Shown here in pieces: positions 44,296 to 55,664 of a stretch of 64,000 nt of DNA; positions within the stretch are counted from its first letter, which is position 1; every line of letters starts with the position of its first letter. Below the pieces are notes generated by a model. It was not told the DNA's origin and did not search any database. It saw nothing but the letters and a program-made list of their open reading frames with translations. A program made the translations under genes and the position numbers. Origin of the DNA: Opeltia flavorubescens (taxonomy: Eukaryota > Ascomycota > Lecanoromycetes > Teloschistales > Teloschistaceae); the NCBI GenBank assembly GCA_000442125.1, contig KE546981.1, positions 248,001 through 312,000 of the forward strand. Reading direction: 5' to 3'.

Positions 44296-47200
44296 TTGGT
44301 GATGAATGAGAGTAAGAGTAGGCTGTAAAGGACCTGGGTCGAGCATGATTTGGCGTGGATAGTGAATGTATGCAAACATTAGAAACGTTGAAAGACTCAT
44401 CTCAAATCTACTGTTACTATGTTTCTGCCAACTGATATTGCGTGCACAATCTAATTTCCGTCAGATCATGTATGCTTCCAAAGGTTACCAGTCTTGGTCA
44501 AGCAAGTCGGCAGAATCTCTATCCTGCTTTTCTTCAATCCCAGTCTCGCCATCCTCAACAACCTTTCAGTGCATCGTCAGCCGACTGCTGGCTCATCTTC
44601 TTCCTAAGCTTCTTGCCATCTCTTTTCTTAGGCCAATCGAGCTGTTCATCCAAGAGTATGTCTTTTCGAAGCTGCGGGTCTTGGAATATGTACTGGAATT
44701 CTCCAACGCTGATTTCGAACGATGAAATTGTTATGCACCCGGGGCCGAATCGAATGCGCAGGATTGGAGGAAGCATTGCTCTGCAATGCAGGAGAATTCA
44801 AGACTAAGGTCGAGGAGTCAAGGATCGATTGGAGTCACTCGGATTTTGGGACGGCCATTTCTGCGGTGACGGGACTTAGTTGCTGGTGATCTTTGTGTCC
44901 GAGGAGGTTGGGTTCGATGTTGTCGACCTGGTCTCTTCTGGTACAGCGGTGGTAAGCAACGTACATCCTCGCGGTTGAAAGCTTGTCTCTAATCGCCTGC
45001 GTGTCAATCGATCTTTTATTCCGTCTGACCTCGAGGTATCGGCGTGCATAGACTGCCTCTGCCCTTTCACCCAACTGGGTTTAGATTTTGCGTACGGCAC
45101 GTGGAAGAGGGCGCATGGAGGAAGGGTTTGATGCCGATAGTCATAGGAGCACTTCGGTCTCTCGAACAAGTATTGGGGGCCGACACCTCAAGTGCGAATC
45201 ATGTATCCATTTGTGACTTCAGTCTGTGCTTGATCCTTGGGGAATGCTGCCGCGTGCCTTCAGCATCCGATCAAAGCTGGGGCCATATCCTCGTTCAGGT
45301 ACTGGAGCAGCGGAATTTGCGAAACCAGCTAGGCCGGTGCTTCTGCATCTAGATTGGCTGGGATGATCGCAAGCTTGTGAACGTCTGTCTCAAGCGTCAG
45401 TAAACGCTCACATTAGAATCGGCAATGACGAACCAGAAGAGGTGAAGATCTGACTGCTGCCGACGTGCTGTTGAATTGGAAACGGACTGATCGACTTTGC
45501 TCTCTCAGTTGATGAGCACCTCAGTATCTTACTGGCTCCGGCTCGGCTGAGACGAAGACAGCCGAAGTTTATGGTTTTCTTGTGCCTTAACCAACTCCTC
45601 ACGCTCTGCAGGGCGTAATGCTGTCGTCATTTGCTTGGTCAATGCTGGAACCGAGGTTTGGGACGAGTGGATGATGTTGCAAAAGGTACAACCAGCAACG
45701 ATGTCTTCGCTTAGCTTTGAAGCTTTGACCTTCGGTACGAAGGATAGCAAGATTCGATCGGATGTAGTGTACGGACTGGGTATGAGTGGCGATCACACGG
45801 ATGCGTGGGGAGCTAAAGAAGGTCAACGAGCTTTTCGTCGCCGGTGAGTGAAAGATGGATTGAAGCCAAGACCATGTCCGATTGTTTGAGTGAGACCTTT
45901 GCTGAAGTGATGATTCGTCGTCCTGCTGCCCAGTATTTGCAGTACATGCTTTGCAGCGCAGGACACGTCGTCACAAAGCTGGGAATCCAACCGATACAAC
46001 GCCACCTCGCTCCGGAGAAAAGGATCACGGAGTTGGTCTTATTAGGGGAATGTATGGAATTGCGATGGTCGAACGTGAAAGATTTGCCCAGAAAGTGCTG
46101 AACCATTTGCTGAGTAGTCCTCCCAAGCTGTAACGAGTAACGGAGAATTGGCTTCCTTTGGGAACATCTTCAAACGTGGGCCAGGATACGGCATATCAGC
46201 CAGAACGGACAAGCTTCAAAGCTTCTTGTCTCGTGGTGTTGAAGCTGTGCCTAGGTATTGACATTCTGAGATGCAATGGAGTCGTCACGGTGCTGCCCAT
46301 GGGATTTCGGCAATTCGCGTTGCAGTATTTGCTATGTCAATCTGGCAAGGAGGAATGTAACGTGCCATAATTTGATGTTTTCTGGCTTGTCAATGTAGAC
46401 GAGGACTGTTCTTGAAAACGAGCAAGTTGGAAAGATGGTCCTGGACAACCTTTGGAAGGAGTGGACATGAGCAAGGCTGAAAATCCGAAATTCGGTCTCC
46501 TCGGGTAGCACGAGGGCGGGTTGTCATATCTCACGTGGTGTCCAATCAGAGAATGGCAGACGTAACTTCGGTATTGTTGAATGGCGTTGTACACCGAGGA
46601 GAGAGCGTAGGGGTAATGATCCCAGTCGCTACCGTATCACACAATGCTGTTTCTGAAACATCTTCTCTAATGATGCATTTGTTACGATTAGCGCTGGTAG
46701 CACCTCGTAGTTGATAATCAAGGGCCATCATTGTCACTGCTTCAAAACACCCAGTATCGTGGGACACATAAAGAAGTAATGTCAAGTCCTGGCATCTATT
46801 ATACATGGATAAAAGCTTCTTCGTGATAACTCGTGAAGTCGATACACCGACAAGTGTTGTGGCAAAATGAAATGCTATATCCAGTTGGCCTTTGTAATAG
46901 CATTCACTTCATTTTATATGCTTTTGCAGGCTATTGTGAATTTATGCGAAGCCAGAATCCTCTCGATTGGAAATCAGTATTGGAGAACATAGAGAGACGA
47001 TTTTCAATCCAACGATATCCGAGTCTCGTTCATCGGAAGGCAATGACCACAGCATGAACCATCATGTTGACTCAATCACAATGCCGTGGTTGGAAACAAG
47101 TGTCGAAACAGTAGAAACAAAGACGCTTTGATATCGATCAATGACCCCATAGCTGAAATTGCCTAGAAATTTCCAGAATCAAAGGACATCCATGCTACTG

Positions 47201-48005
47201 AACTTATGGAACAAGCCATGTGACTAAAGATTACTTCATCGAATTGCTCGCATTGGTGGGAATGTCCAGTACCTTCGGGATTGCGCATGAAGGCTCGAAC
47301 GGGACCAGGTTCCCAGACTTTCAACCCTGGTATTCTCGCGTGGCTTGATTTCTCCGTCATGTTACTCATCTGCAAAACGTGCTTCATTAGATGTTCATCA
47401 TGGCTGACGCATCAAACCTGGCAAGCCATTCTGTGCAGACTATTCCCAGAATTTCAAGAAGACTCACATCCAGGGGACTTTCCAGGGGCTGTTTTCTGCA
47501 AGGCGGAGTCTTCTGCTCGGATCTCAGGGCAATCAGCGCTCGATTCTCTCAACCTAATTTCTTAACGGTAAACCTTATCAAAAATCCGTTCACATTTCAC
47601 GATTGAGTCGTAGCCTCGGCATTCGAAGGGTTTGACACATATTCACAGCTCGTTGAAACGATTCATCTACGCCTCGTGATTCGGGGAACATCAAAGGTGA
47701 TGAATCAAAGCCATCAGGACTTGTGACTGTTCGTCAGCATTTGCCACCATTGTTGAGAAGTATAAAAGCCAGTCAATACTTTCCATTGTCACTTCCATCC
47801 ACCATATTCTCCCCAACAGCCGACATATATCGACAGAGCAGCATCTTCAGCATAGACATCTTCAACGACCACGAGCGATCATAGTACTGCAAGATCATAC
47901 AATCACAGTAAGCTGCTCAAGCCCCCTCACGTGTCCGTCAGCCATCTCCGCAGGCTCCATCTTAGGAGCAATCTACTTACTGGGTATCGAGGAACCCAAG
48001 CCATT
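44296..48005. other. Gene-poor interval, 3.7 kb
   Basis: No gene I can support. Many short ORFs occur on both strands, a few with protein-like composition: minus 44835-45074 (AEAVYARRYLEVRRNKRSI), minus 44555-44776, and plus 46013-46133 (EKDHGVGLIRGMYG...). Frames shift between them, so eroded genes are possible. Base composition is not extreme, and no repeat was seen. Confidence 0.4.
47761..47767 (+). promoter_or_regulatory. TATA box of the 73-aa gene
   Basis: TATAAAA, 245 nt before the ATG at 48006. A CT/CA-rich leader follows, typical of strongly transcribed fungal genes. A possible 5'-UTR intron (GTAAGC at about 47909, CCGCAG at about 47950) would shorten the mature leader. Confidence 0.55.
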
Positions 48006-48280
48006 ATGACAAAACTTAAGGAAATGTTCAAGGAAAAATTCTCAAAGAAAGAGCAGAAGGGGTGGGGATATGATCCGCGTGAGAAAGACTATAAGGTAAG
48101 TCTCGAATGTTGGCTGTCCTGGAGCTCCCGGCTGACAAGGTGTTACAGAAGTCGGCTTACGAGAAATCCGTCGACGCAACCAAGCGAGTCGAATTCCAAC
48201 ATGGCAAACTCCAGCCATGCGTCCGAGATCCAGAATCCGGACAACCAACCGGTTCCTCTCACAAAGACTGCCGCCGCTGA
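48006..48280 (+). CDS. Small basic orphan protein (73 aa)
   Basis: Exons 48006-48095 and 48149-48280. The 53-nt intron is textbook: GTAAGT, GCTGAC, TTACAG, phase 0. The product is highly charged: KLKEMFKEKFSKKEQKGWGY, then DPREKDYKKSAYEKSVDATK, with two Cys near the end. No signal peptide or helix for the membrane. Not recognised. The strong promoter and intron argue that it is expressed. Confidence 0.6.
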
Positions 48281-48888
48281 AACGGGGTCCGGGTCCCACT
48301 CCAAGATCCTCTCGAATTTCGATCAAATGCAAATCAAAGGACTGGGAAGGAACTCACATGGCAAAAGGCAGATGAGGTTAGAGAGACTAGTGCGTGTCGA
48401 TTGGCAAGAGAACCTAGATGAGGCACAAGCATGCTTTTATTGATGGCTGAGGGGTTATCCCCATGAAGACGATTTGGGTTTAACATTCTGAGGGCGCGTG
48501 TATTTGTAGCATCCAACTTGATCAGCTTTAGCTTGCTTCAAGGATTGCAAAGGGCATTTTGATCAAGTGCAATAGAGAATAGGCCGAAGCAGAACGAAAT
48601 AATTGCCTTGCATGTTCACACAACGAAGCTACCAAGGCAATTGTGATCGCGGTCTAGGTGATCATCAAAAGCTTAGTATGTATTGAATGCAGTCCCACCA
48701 TAATCACGATTACCATTTCCGAGCTGGATCAGAGAGTCATTGTAGCCAAATATCATTCTCAAGGAAAGAGACACGATCCAATACTTTCTTTCGTTGAATC
48801 AGTGTAGTACCGGGCTGTTTGGGCCACGTTCCGAGGAAGAGTGATGAGTCGACCTGCAATGAACTCGACTCGAACGTACCGTATGTCA
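48281..48888. other. Intergenic, 608 nt
   Basis: Between convergent genes. The long plus-strand ORF reaching 48443 is intron read-through of the 73-aa gene. Nothing else seen. Confidence 0.45.
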
Positions 48889-50941
48889 TTACCCTTGCTT
48901 CGGCATACTCAATGATTGGAATTGCGCCCAAGTCTGTGCAATCGTCGTCGCGAGAGCAAACATTGCGAGAAGAACGCTCAGCGCCCCAAACATGATGACC
49001 AGCCAAAAGGTATAGTAGGCGTGTAAATCCCGTTTGTCAACCCATAGGGCTTTGAAACCACTGGGCCGCTGCGAGTCCATATAAGCACGAATCGTTCTCA
49101 GCCGATCCCCGTAGTGAGGAAACAGTGGGTAGGTTAATTCGTTGTGAAATTTCTTGTTGATCTGTTTCTGGTGTTCTCGTAGATGAATGCTCGTCTCCAA
49201 GCAATATCGAGTCGAGTTGTTCTCCCGGTCAAGGCCGAATTTAGATAGTGGTTGTGCTTCGACTATGAAAGGCTCCGTCTCCTCATTAGCTAGCGACGTG
49301 TGGAAGTCAGACGCTGCAAGAAGCCTTAGCCATCTGGGCGCTGCAAGTTTTGCGTAGATTCGATGAGATTCTCGGCCACCTGTGTTCGAGGTGAAGATCA
49401 TTCGCCAGGTCCGAAAAATTTCAGAAGTTCTCTCAAAATGTTCGAGCTCGCCCGTTTCACCGCAGATTCCACTATATGATACAAGCCTTAGTAAACATAG
49501 GACTCTCGAATGTAGATAAATGGGGCAGTTGGAGAACTGACGTCTCACTAAGATAATACGAAAGGCTGGGCTGAAACCAGTACAAGTATAACACAGGGTA
49601 CTTTTTGATCTCCAGTTTGAGATGCTCGTCCCAATGACAAGTCCAGCGTACCTGAACATTGCCTAACATCTGCAAATTTTCAAGGTTTATATCGGCGGTG
49701 TGGAAGAAAGGAGCATTGCCTAAGTCGAATCTCGATGTCTCCACGGCGCGACGCATACTAACCTCAAGATTACTAAGTTTTGTCGTCCACAGCTCGTCCA
49801 GGTTTTCATCGAGGTCGATGCTAGGAAGTTCATGCTTGAAGAGTATATTAAAAAGGTAAAGGGATACTCGAACGGCAAAGACATGGATTAGGAGAGTCAC
49901 TCTCGAACTGACAAAGAGGGGCTCATCGTTGAAGTCTGGTTGTACCAAAATATGGCGCCTGTAACAAATCTCCAACACCTTTCCAACTTGCGTTTCCTTA
50001 CAAGTATTGCAGGCCCATAGACACTCAATCAAGATTTCAATCTGTGTCAGAGGTGAGATTGGATTGATGGATTCACTGATGATGCTTGTGTTGGCAGGTC
50101 TGAGCACGCGATACCGATCGTGTAGTCTCAAACCGATGAGACTGATCCAGCAAGCGATGGAACGGAAATCTTTCCTCATAAACCTGTGGACATCGTAATC
50201 GGGCCGGCCAGAAGTCATGGCGTCAACGAGATCCAGTTGAAGTTCTTGGCGTCTCAGGTCCTCGCACGACCATTGAAATAAGCCATACTCCTCATCTCCC
50301 TCGTGTTGCCAGAGTGGTTTCCAGGAATCTAGAAGATATCCAGGGATGCCCTTACCCATCCATTTCTTGCGCGCTGTCCTCCGGATGTCTTTCTCCGCTT
50401 CCATCTCGCTGTTGGCCATGACGCGAACCCTCTTCCTAGGCCCGTGATTGCAAGCGCCAAATCGTAGACAAGGATCGACACCGTCGCTGTTCTCATGCAC
50501 ATTCAGGCATGGTCTGATTTGATGATGGAAGCCAGTACTGGAAGCTGGCTGTCTCAAGAATGCCTGCTCGATCGCTACCACGGCATCAGGATTGTTTCCG
50601 AGATAATCTGGAAGGTGATTGGTAGCGAATTTGCTTTGAGACCCTTCATCCGCATCAATCGACCCAAGTACCGCAGCCTCCTCTGAGGCAGCCTGGGCGT
50701 TGATTTGACTTTGGTCTTTCCGTATGATGCTGTTCAATGCTTCAAGGAGCTGCTCGAGTATTGGCCGTAAAAAAGGGCCCAATCGATCGTGACCAGCTAC
50801 AATCGATGAGCCGGGGATGTTGGGGGATCCTTCAGCTTTAAGGTTCTGGGTATTCGAGACATTGGGTATGTTTAGGTCATTCTGTCCTTTCAGTGCTTCA
50901 TCTTGCCCGTAAATGCCCTCTTCGATCCTCGATTCGTCCAT
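48889..50941 (-). CDS. Fungal hypothetical protein with C-terminal membrane helix (660 aa)
   Basis: Exons 50941-49542 and 49471-48889; the 70-nt intron (GTCAGT, ACTAAG, TAG) joins LSET to GICGETGELEHFER in frame. This belongs to a family I know only as ascomycete proteins of unknown function with conserved blocks. Examples here are KKWMGKGIPGYLLDSWKPLW, LYLYWFQPSL, RTWRMIFTSN, APRWLRLLAASDFHTSL, NEETEPFIVEAQPLSKFGLD and YCLETSIHLREHQK. One membrane helix near the C-terminus (FWLVIMFGALSVLLAMFALA). N-terminal 130 residues disordered. No catalytic motif. Confidence 0.8.
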
Positions 50942-51310
50942 GGCCTAAGCTCTGAAGTCGAGAAGATCTCAACCAGGTGAGCATTGAGTATCGCATTGGG
51001 GTGGTTTCCACCACCGGTTGTCTTTCATTGCGGTACTGCATAGCTGTGAGATAAGACCCAATCGATGCTCGACAATTGCTGCGAAAGGTGATGCGGTCCG
51101 AATCTGGGATCGTAAACAGCAGGTGATACGAGGAAATAGCAGCAAGCAACCGTCTTGAAAGTGGAGCAATTGGGGCGCCAAGCCTATAAGGCTGATTTCC
51201 TCTATAATTAAATAAGTCAACAAACATTCGTCATTGTACACAATCTACCGTCAATTGTTCGAATGAAGATTCTTGTAGAAGGTGCATCTTAAAGAGTCAC
51301 CAAATCGCAC
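50942..51310. other. Intergenic, divergent promoter region, 369 nt
   Basis: Between the 660-aa protein and the coiled-coil gene. Nothing recognised. Confidence 0.45.
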
Positions 51311-53368
51311 ATGACAATGGATCCTTCCTCGCCATCTCCTCCTCCCAAGGAAGTCGTGACCAAGGGAGTATCCTCTAAGCTACCTCACACTCTGACGCGT
51401 CCAACGTCTGACTCGGAGTTGGAAACCATTCGATCAAATGCCAAATACAGAGGCAGTCGCAAGCACTCTTCCCATCGCCGTCGTCCTGTCTCTGCCGCCT
51501 CTTCGCGTGCCAATTCCGCCAATGGAAGCGAATTCAGTATGGCAGATTATTCCATCGACCTTGCTAAGCTAGGAGAGAAAGACAGCTCCTGGACGCTCGG
51601 CAAAGCTGGTGAGCGAGAGATTGAACGTGTATCAAGCCGTGACGAAGGCCCAGAAGATTTTACTCTACGACTAGGCGAGTGGATGAGAGGCACCATGCCT
51701 TGGAAACAAAACCAGGAAACCAAGCATGCGGATACCGACAACTTCGACATTGTGGACAAGGATACGCACGAAGCTGGTGGTGAACCTTTTGACAATACAC
51801 ACGACGAAGCGAAGGAAAGGGAGTTTGAAGTGAGCTACATGTTGCCCATCAGTACATCAACGCCAGCTTTTAGGCAAAACCGCCCAGCTGCTCCTCCTAT
51901 GTCACGGATGAACACCGAGGCAGTACAGGATCACGCAGCTCAAGAGGTCTTCGATCAGATCTCGGCGTTGCACGCCGAAGTCGAACGAGTACGACGAGAA
52001 AATGAGAGTCTACTATCAGCACAACGCACCATTGAAGACGCCCATGTACACCAACAAAAAGAGTGCCGCGTTTTACGTTCTCAAGTGGACGATTTGAAGT
52101 CGGAAGCCAAAAGACTCCAAGCTTCCGAGTTCAAGGCAGGCCAGAAGGTTCTCAGGTTAGAGCAAGAGCTGAAACGGGATGGATCGAAAGTTGGATCTTT
52201 GCGTGCGAAGTTTGAGCCGCTAGCACAAGAGCTTGAAGCAGTCCGACTGAGGGCAGAAGCTGACAAGCAAGCCGCTGACTCGACAATCGAAATCCTCAAG
52301 GCAGAATTGAAAGAATCTCGAGATCAAACGGTGAAGCTGGAGGCAGACCGAGATGCAGCAACATCAACTCATGCTTCACAAATTGAGGCACTCAAAAATG
52401 AATTACAAATGTGTCGTTCAAGATACGAGAGTCGAGAGGAGATATTGAACGAGCAGATTGAGGCTAAAGAAGCCGCTCTCGAGAAATTGAAGGACCAAAA
52501 GCCCAGTGCGGCCGCCATTCTGATTGGCACCGAGCTCGAGCAGACGAGGGAACAGCTCACAGAGTCCCGACGAAATCTACGGAACGTTGGAGAGGAGAAT
52601 GAGATCCTCACACAAGAGAACGAACGTCAGGCAGAGACAATTGACAATCTTCAAAGAGACCTTGACGAGGAACGTCTGCGGGTTTCGGATTCCGCGGATG
52701 CGCAAGTCGCAGATCTACAGGACGAGATTGCTCGTATGCAAGCTCAGAAGACTAATGACACCATCTCCTACTCTGAGCATAGAGCTGCTCAAGACAACCT
52801 GCAAGACAACCACGCAGCTGCAACGGAGGCGACCGCTGCTAAACATAAGAAGGAGCTCAATGTCTTGCGTTCTGCAGTTGTTAAAGCTGGCGAGGGTATG
52901 AAGAAACGGGAAGAGCGCATCATAGCAGCACACCAAAAAGAGATGGACGAATACAAGAAGCAACAACGCACTACCCCAGTTGACGAATCCCCTACAGTCA
53001 TTGAGCTCCGCTCCGTCATCAATGCCCTCAACAACCGACTCTCCACCACAATCCAATCCCTCAAAGAAGCCTCCGCTGAGTCAGACAAATACCAAAACGC
53101 AGCCTACCTTGCCTACCAAAAGGTCAAACACATCAAAGAGGAAAACGCGGCCATCAATCGCGAGATGGATGAGCGGATCCAGAAGACGATGGAGGACCGG
53201 GAAAAGGAGTGGCGGAGGAGAATCAAGATCATGTTCAAAGAACGAGACACGATGGGCAAGGCGTTGATGGCTGCGTGGGGCAGGGAGGAGTGTGGAATTG
53301 CGAAGGAGGGGGAGAAGCAGCGGTATAGGTATCGCTATGTCGATAAGGAGGGAAAGGTGTTGGCGTGA
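51311..53368 (+). CDS. Coiled-coil protein, Cut12-like spindle pole body family
   Basis: Single exon, 685 aa (a second Met at 51317 could also start it). The N-terminus is Ser/Arg-rich. A conserved-looking block follows (MADYSIDLAKLGEKDSSWTL, DFTLRLGEWMRGTMPWK) that I associate with fungal spindle pole body formation proteins of the Cut12 type. Residues about 210-640 are a long coiled coil with heptad-like Leu/Ala spacing. The C-terminus ends with WRRRIKIMFKERDTMGKALM and a basic tail. Family assignment is from memory of this block and is moderate; a generic coiled-coil protein is the alternative. Confidence 0.7.
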   Translation: MTMDPSSPSPPPKEVVTKGVSSKLPHTLTRPTSDSELETIRSNAKYRGSRKHSSHRRRPVSAASSRANSANGSEFSMADYSIDLAKLGEKDSSWTLGKAGEREIERVSSRDEGPEDFTLRLGEWMRGTMPWKQNQETKHADTDNFDIVDKDTHEAGGEPFDNTHDEAKEREFEVSYMLPISTSTPAFRQNRPAAPPMSRMNTEAVQDHAAQEVFDQISALHAEVERVRRENESLLSAQRTIEDAHVHQQKECRVLRSQVDDLKSEAKRLQASEFKAGQKVLRLEQELKRDGSKVGSLRAKFEPLAQELEAVRLRAEADKQAADSTIEILKAELKESRDQTVKLEADRDAATSTHASQIEALKNELQMCRSRYESREEILNEQIEAKEAALEKLKDQKPSAAAILIGTELEQTREQLTESRRNLRNVGEENEILTQENERQAETIDNLQRDLDEERLRVSDSADAQVADLQDEIARMQAQKTNDTISYSEHRAAQDNLQDNHAAATEATAAKHKKELNVLRSAVVKAGEGMKKREERIIAAHQKEMDEYKKQQRTTPVDESPTVIELRSVINALNNRLSTTIQSLKEASAESDKYQNAAYLAYQKVKHIKEENAAINREMDERIQKTMEDREKEWRRRIKIMFKERDTMGKALMAAWGREECGIAKEGEKQRYRYRYVDKEGKVLA

Positions 53369-53701
53369 TCATGTGCATGAGGGTCGTGGTGTTGGGCGTT
53401 TTGGGTACAAATATCACTACGGAGGAGACGAACCGGGAAGCAGGGGAATTTGACAGGACGGGCCACGACGAATGACCAGCTTGGCACTTTGCTTTGAGCA
53501 GGAATTTTGTACGGATGGTACTGGAATGCGCGTTCCCCTGAGTGAGTGTGGACAGGCCACGACAGAGGACCAGCTTGGCTTTTGCTTCGAGCGAGACTTC
53601 CGTACGGATGGTACTGGAAATACATACCCTTTAGTTCTAGCATCGAAGTATCGGTTACATTGATTTGATTATGCCTATTCAATGATTTGAATGTAGCTCG
53701 T
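53369..53701. other. Intergenic between convergent genes, with tandem repeat
   Basis: Separates the Cut12-like gene and RTT109 and contains the 65/66-nt direct repeat listed separately. Confidence 0.6.
53461..53619. repeat. Two-copy direct repeat (65-66 nt unit)
   Basis: Copy 1 at 53461-53526 and copy 2 at 53555-53619, both running from GGCCACGAC through GACCAGCTTGGC to TACGGATGGTACTGGAA. The period is about 94 nt, and copies differ at several positions and by one base. It lies in the shared 3' region of two convergent genes. Confidence 0.85.
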
Positions 53702-55249
53702 TCAATTCACCTTTGCTTTTTTTCTCACCAAGCCTGCACTCAGCATCTGCACTCCTTCCTCTCCTTTCTGTACCTCCCCTTCCCCATCCCGTTTCCTCCT
53801 CACCCCGAGGACATTCGCTCCTCCTTCCTTACCTCCACCAACGATCCTTGACTCCACCTCTTTCTCCCCAATGATCTCGATACCCCATCCATCGCCCTCC
53901 TCTCCGTTCTCCTTCCTGCCCACCCCCCTCCCGGCACACATCGCCACATCCCCAATCCACCGCTCACTGCTCTCAATCGCAACATCCAGGGTAGCGTAGT
54001 CTAGGTGAAGCAGGAGTTTCAAAACGCGGTCGTAGTGTTTTTGCGGGAGGATGACGGTGCCTCTTGAGGCAGGAGGGTGGTAGAAGTATTTTGTCTTTGT
54101 GGGGAGGTGGGGTGTTTTCATGGGTGATGGGGTTGATTGGGATGTCTGTGATGTTGCAGTAATAGAATTTGAAGTTTGAGAATCCGGCTCAGATCCATTC
54201 GATCTTCTAGCCCTAACCGGAGACGCCGGACTCTCCATCACAGATAACCGATCAAAAGAGGATCCAACGGGCGTAAAAACCCCCCACAAAAACCCCACCA
54301 GCCTCCCACTACAACACTCCTGCCTAAACGCCATCAACTCCCAAAACTCCTCCAGACTGCCCACGCTCCTCCATTTCCCCGGTCTTTTCCCCTTTGACGG
54401 ACTCCTCTGCTGCTGCTCCTTTCCCAAAAAAGAAGATGGCGGCGGCGGTGGTTCAGTAAGTTCCTCGTCTAGTTCGTCGACGAACCGGGATTTGGGGTCG
54501 TCGGGGAAGCGGGGTATGAGGCACCGTTCTGGATATGTGGGATTTTGGCCGGTGAGATCTCGGAGGGGGTCGGCGGAGGGGTGCCATTGCGATTGTGAAG
54601 AAGGGGAAGTGCGAATGTGAGGAGGGAAGAAAGAGCGGGTTTCGTGGATGTCGCAGCGAGGGACGCGGAGAAAGGCTTGTGTGTTACTCCTATTCTTCCT
54701 TTCGGAAATTAGGGAGGTCCAGGCCTCACCGGCGCCGAGGACGGGTTCCAAGACACGACACCACCATTTCACAAGGCCTCTGTCGTCGAGAACGTGTTTT
54801 CGGGGGTTCTCGACGCTGCCGGGGAAGAGGTATTGGTCTTGGGCGCGGGCGAAGAGGGAGAGGACGAGTTGCCGATTCTTGCGCTGGCGGGTGGTGACGA
54901 GGTGGGAGAGGAAAATGGAGGAGATCGTTCTCAGGGGGGAGGGAGTGCCGTGGGGGAGATTGAGGAGGTGGAGGTAGCCAGTTGAATCGGCCTTTGCGAC
55001 GAAGATTGTGGTGAGTTGCGCGGTTGTATAGATTTGGATTTCGAGGGCGAGGATTTGAACTTGGTGGGTATTGTGCGGGATGGAGATGCTGAGGAAGTGG
55101 CTTTCGCAGTAGGTCTTTTCTGGCTTTTGACCGGGGGGAGCGGAGTAGATGGCGGGGCAGGGGGTGGGCGGAGTGGAGAGATGGTGGATTGTGAAGCGCT
55201 GGTCTTTGGGCAATGCTGCAGCGAGCTGGGATGAGAGCGAATAAGCCAT
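53702..55249 (-). CDS. RTT109: Histone H3 lysine-56 acetyltransferase Rtt109
   Basis: Single exon, 515 aa. Matches fungal Rtt109/KAT11: N-terminal LAAALPKDQRFTIHHLSTPP, then the central signature FARAQDQYLFPGSVENPRKH with DDRGLVKWWCRVLEPVL, FPDDPKSRFVDELDEEL, and WRSVGSLEEFWELMAFRQEC with SGRLVGFLWG. Acetylates H3K56 (and K9/K27 with Vps75) in S phase for genome stability. The 150-residue C-terminal part is Ser/Gly-rich with a basic tail (RKKAKVN), likely nuclear targeting. The family is fungus-specific. Confidence 0.93.
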   Translation of the reverse strand: MAYSLSSQLAAALPKDQRFTIHHLSTPPTPCPAIYSAPPGQKPEKTYCESHFLSISIPHNTHQVQILALEIQIYTTAQLTTIFVAKADSTGYLHLLNLPHGTPSPLRTISSIFLSHLVTTRQRKNRQLVLSLFARAQDQYLFPGSVENPRKHVLDDRGLVKWWCRVLEPVLGAGEAWTSLISERKNRSNTQAFLRVPRCDIHETRSFFPPHIRTSPSSQSQWHPSADPLRDLTGQNPTYPERCLIPRFPDDPKSRFVDELDEELTEPPPPPSSFLGKEQQQRSPSKGKRPGKWRSVGSLEEFWELMAFRQECCSGRLVGFLWGVFTPVGSSFDRLSVMESPASPVRARRSNGSEPDSQTSNSITATSQTSQSTPSPMKTPHLPTKTKYFYHPPASRGTVILPQKHYDRVLKLLLHLDYATLDVAIESSERWIGDVAMCAGRGVGRKENGEEGDGWGIEIIGEKEVESRIVGGGKEGGANVLGVRRKRDGEGEVQKGEEGVQMLSAGLVRKKAKVN

Positions 55250-55664
55250 TCTCAGCTATATGTTTTCAATGATGCTATCCAGGTGAGCCCGTATTTGGTC
55301 TCGGCGAGGGAGCAATAATGTCCAATGCTTGTTGGTGTCGTCGCGTTCGCGTCCGGCGATGCGATGGCTTCGTATTCGTATTGGGTGTTTGGAGACTTCT
55401 AGACATATTACATGAAATCTCTCCTTGTCAATTTACAATCAGTATAGTCAAGTAAATTCGATCAGTTGGAATTGACTAGACTACTGATGTCGCGAATAAT
55501 GTATACATATCAATTTCAAGCCTCAACAGATATGGAGGTTGATAACAGGGCAATGCATCCATGTCGAGAGATTCTCGGTAGATGCTCCATATGCCACTCC
55601 CAATATCCAGGGGTATACCGTTCCAGATCCATCAAACGCCTCAGATCCGAGTTCACGAAGATAT
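55250..55664. other. Intergenic, 415 nt
   Basis: 5' flank of RTT109 and 3' flank of TAF6. Nothing recognised. Confidence 0.45.
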
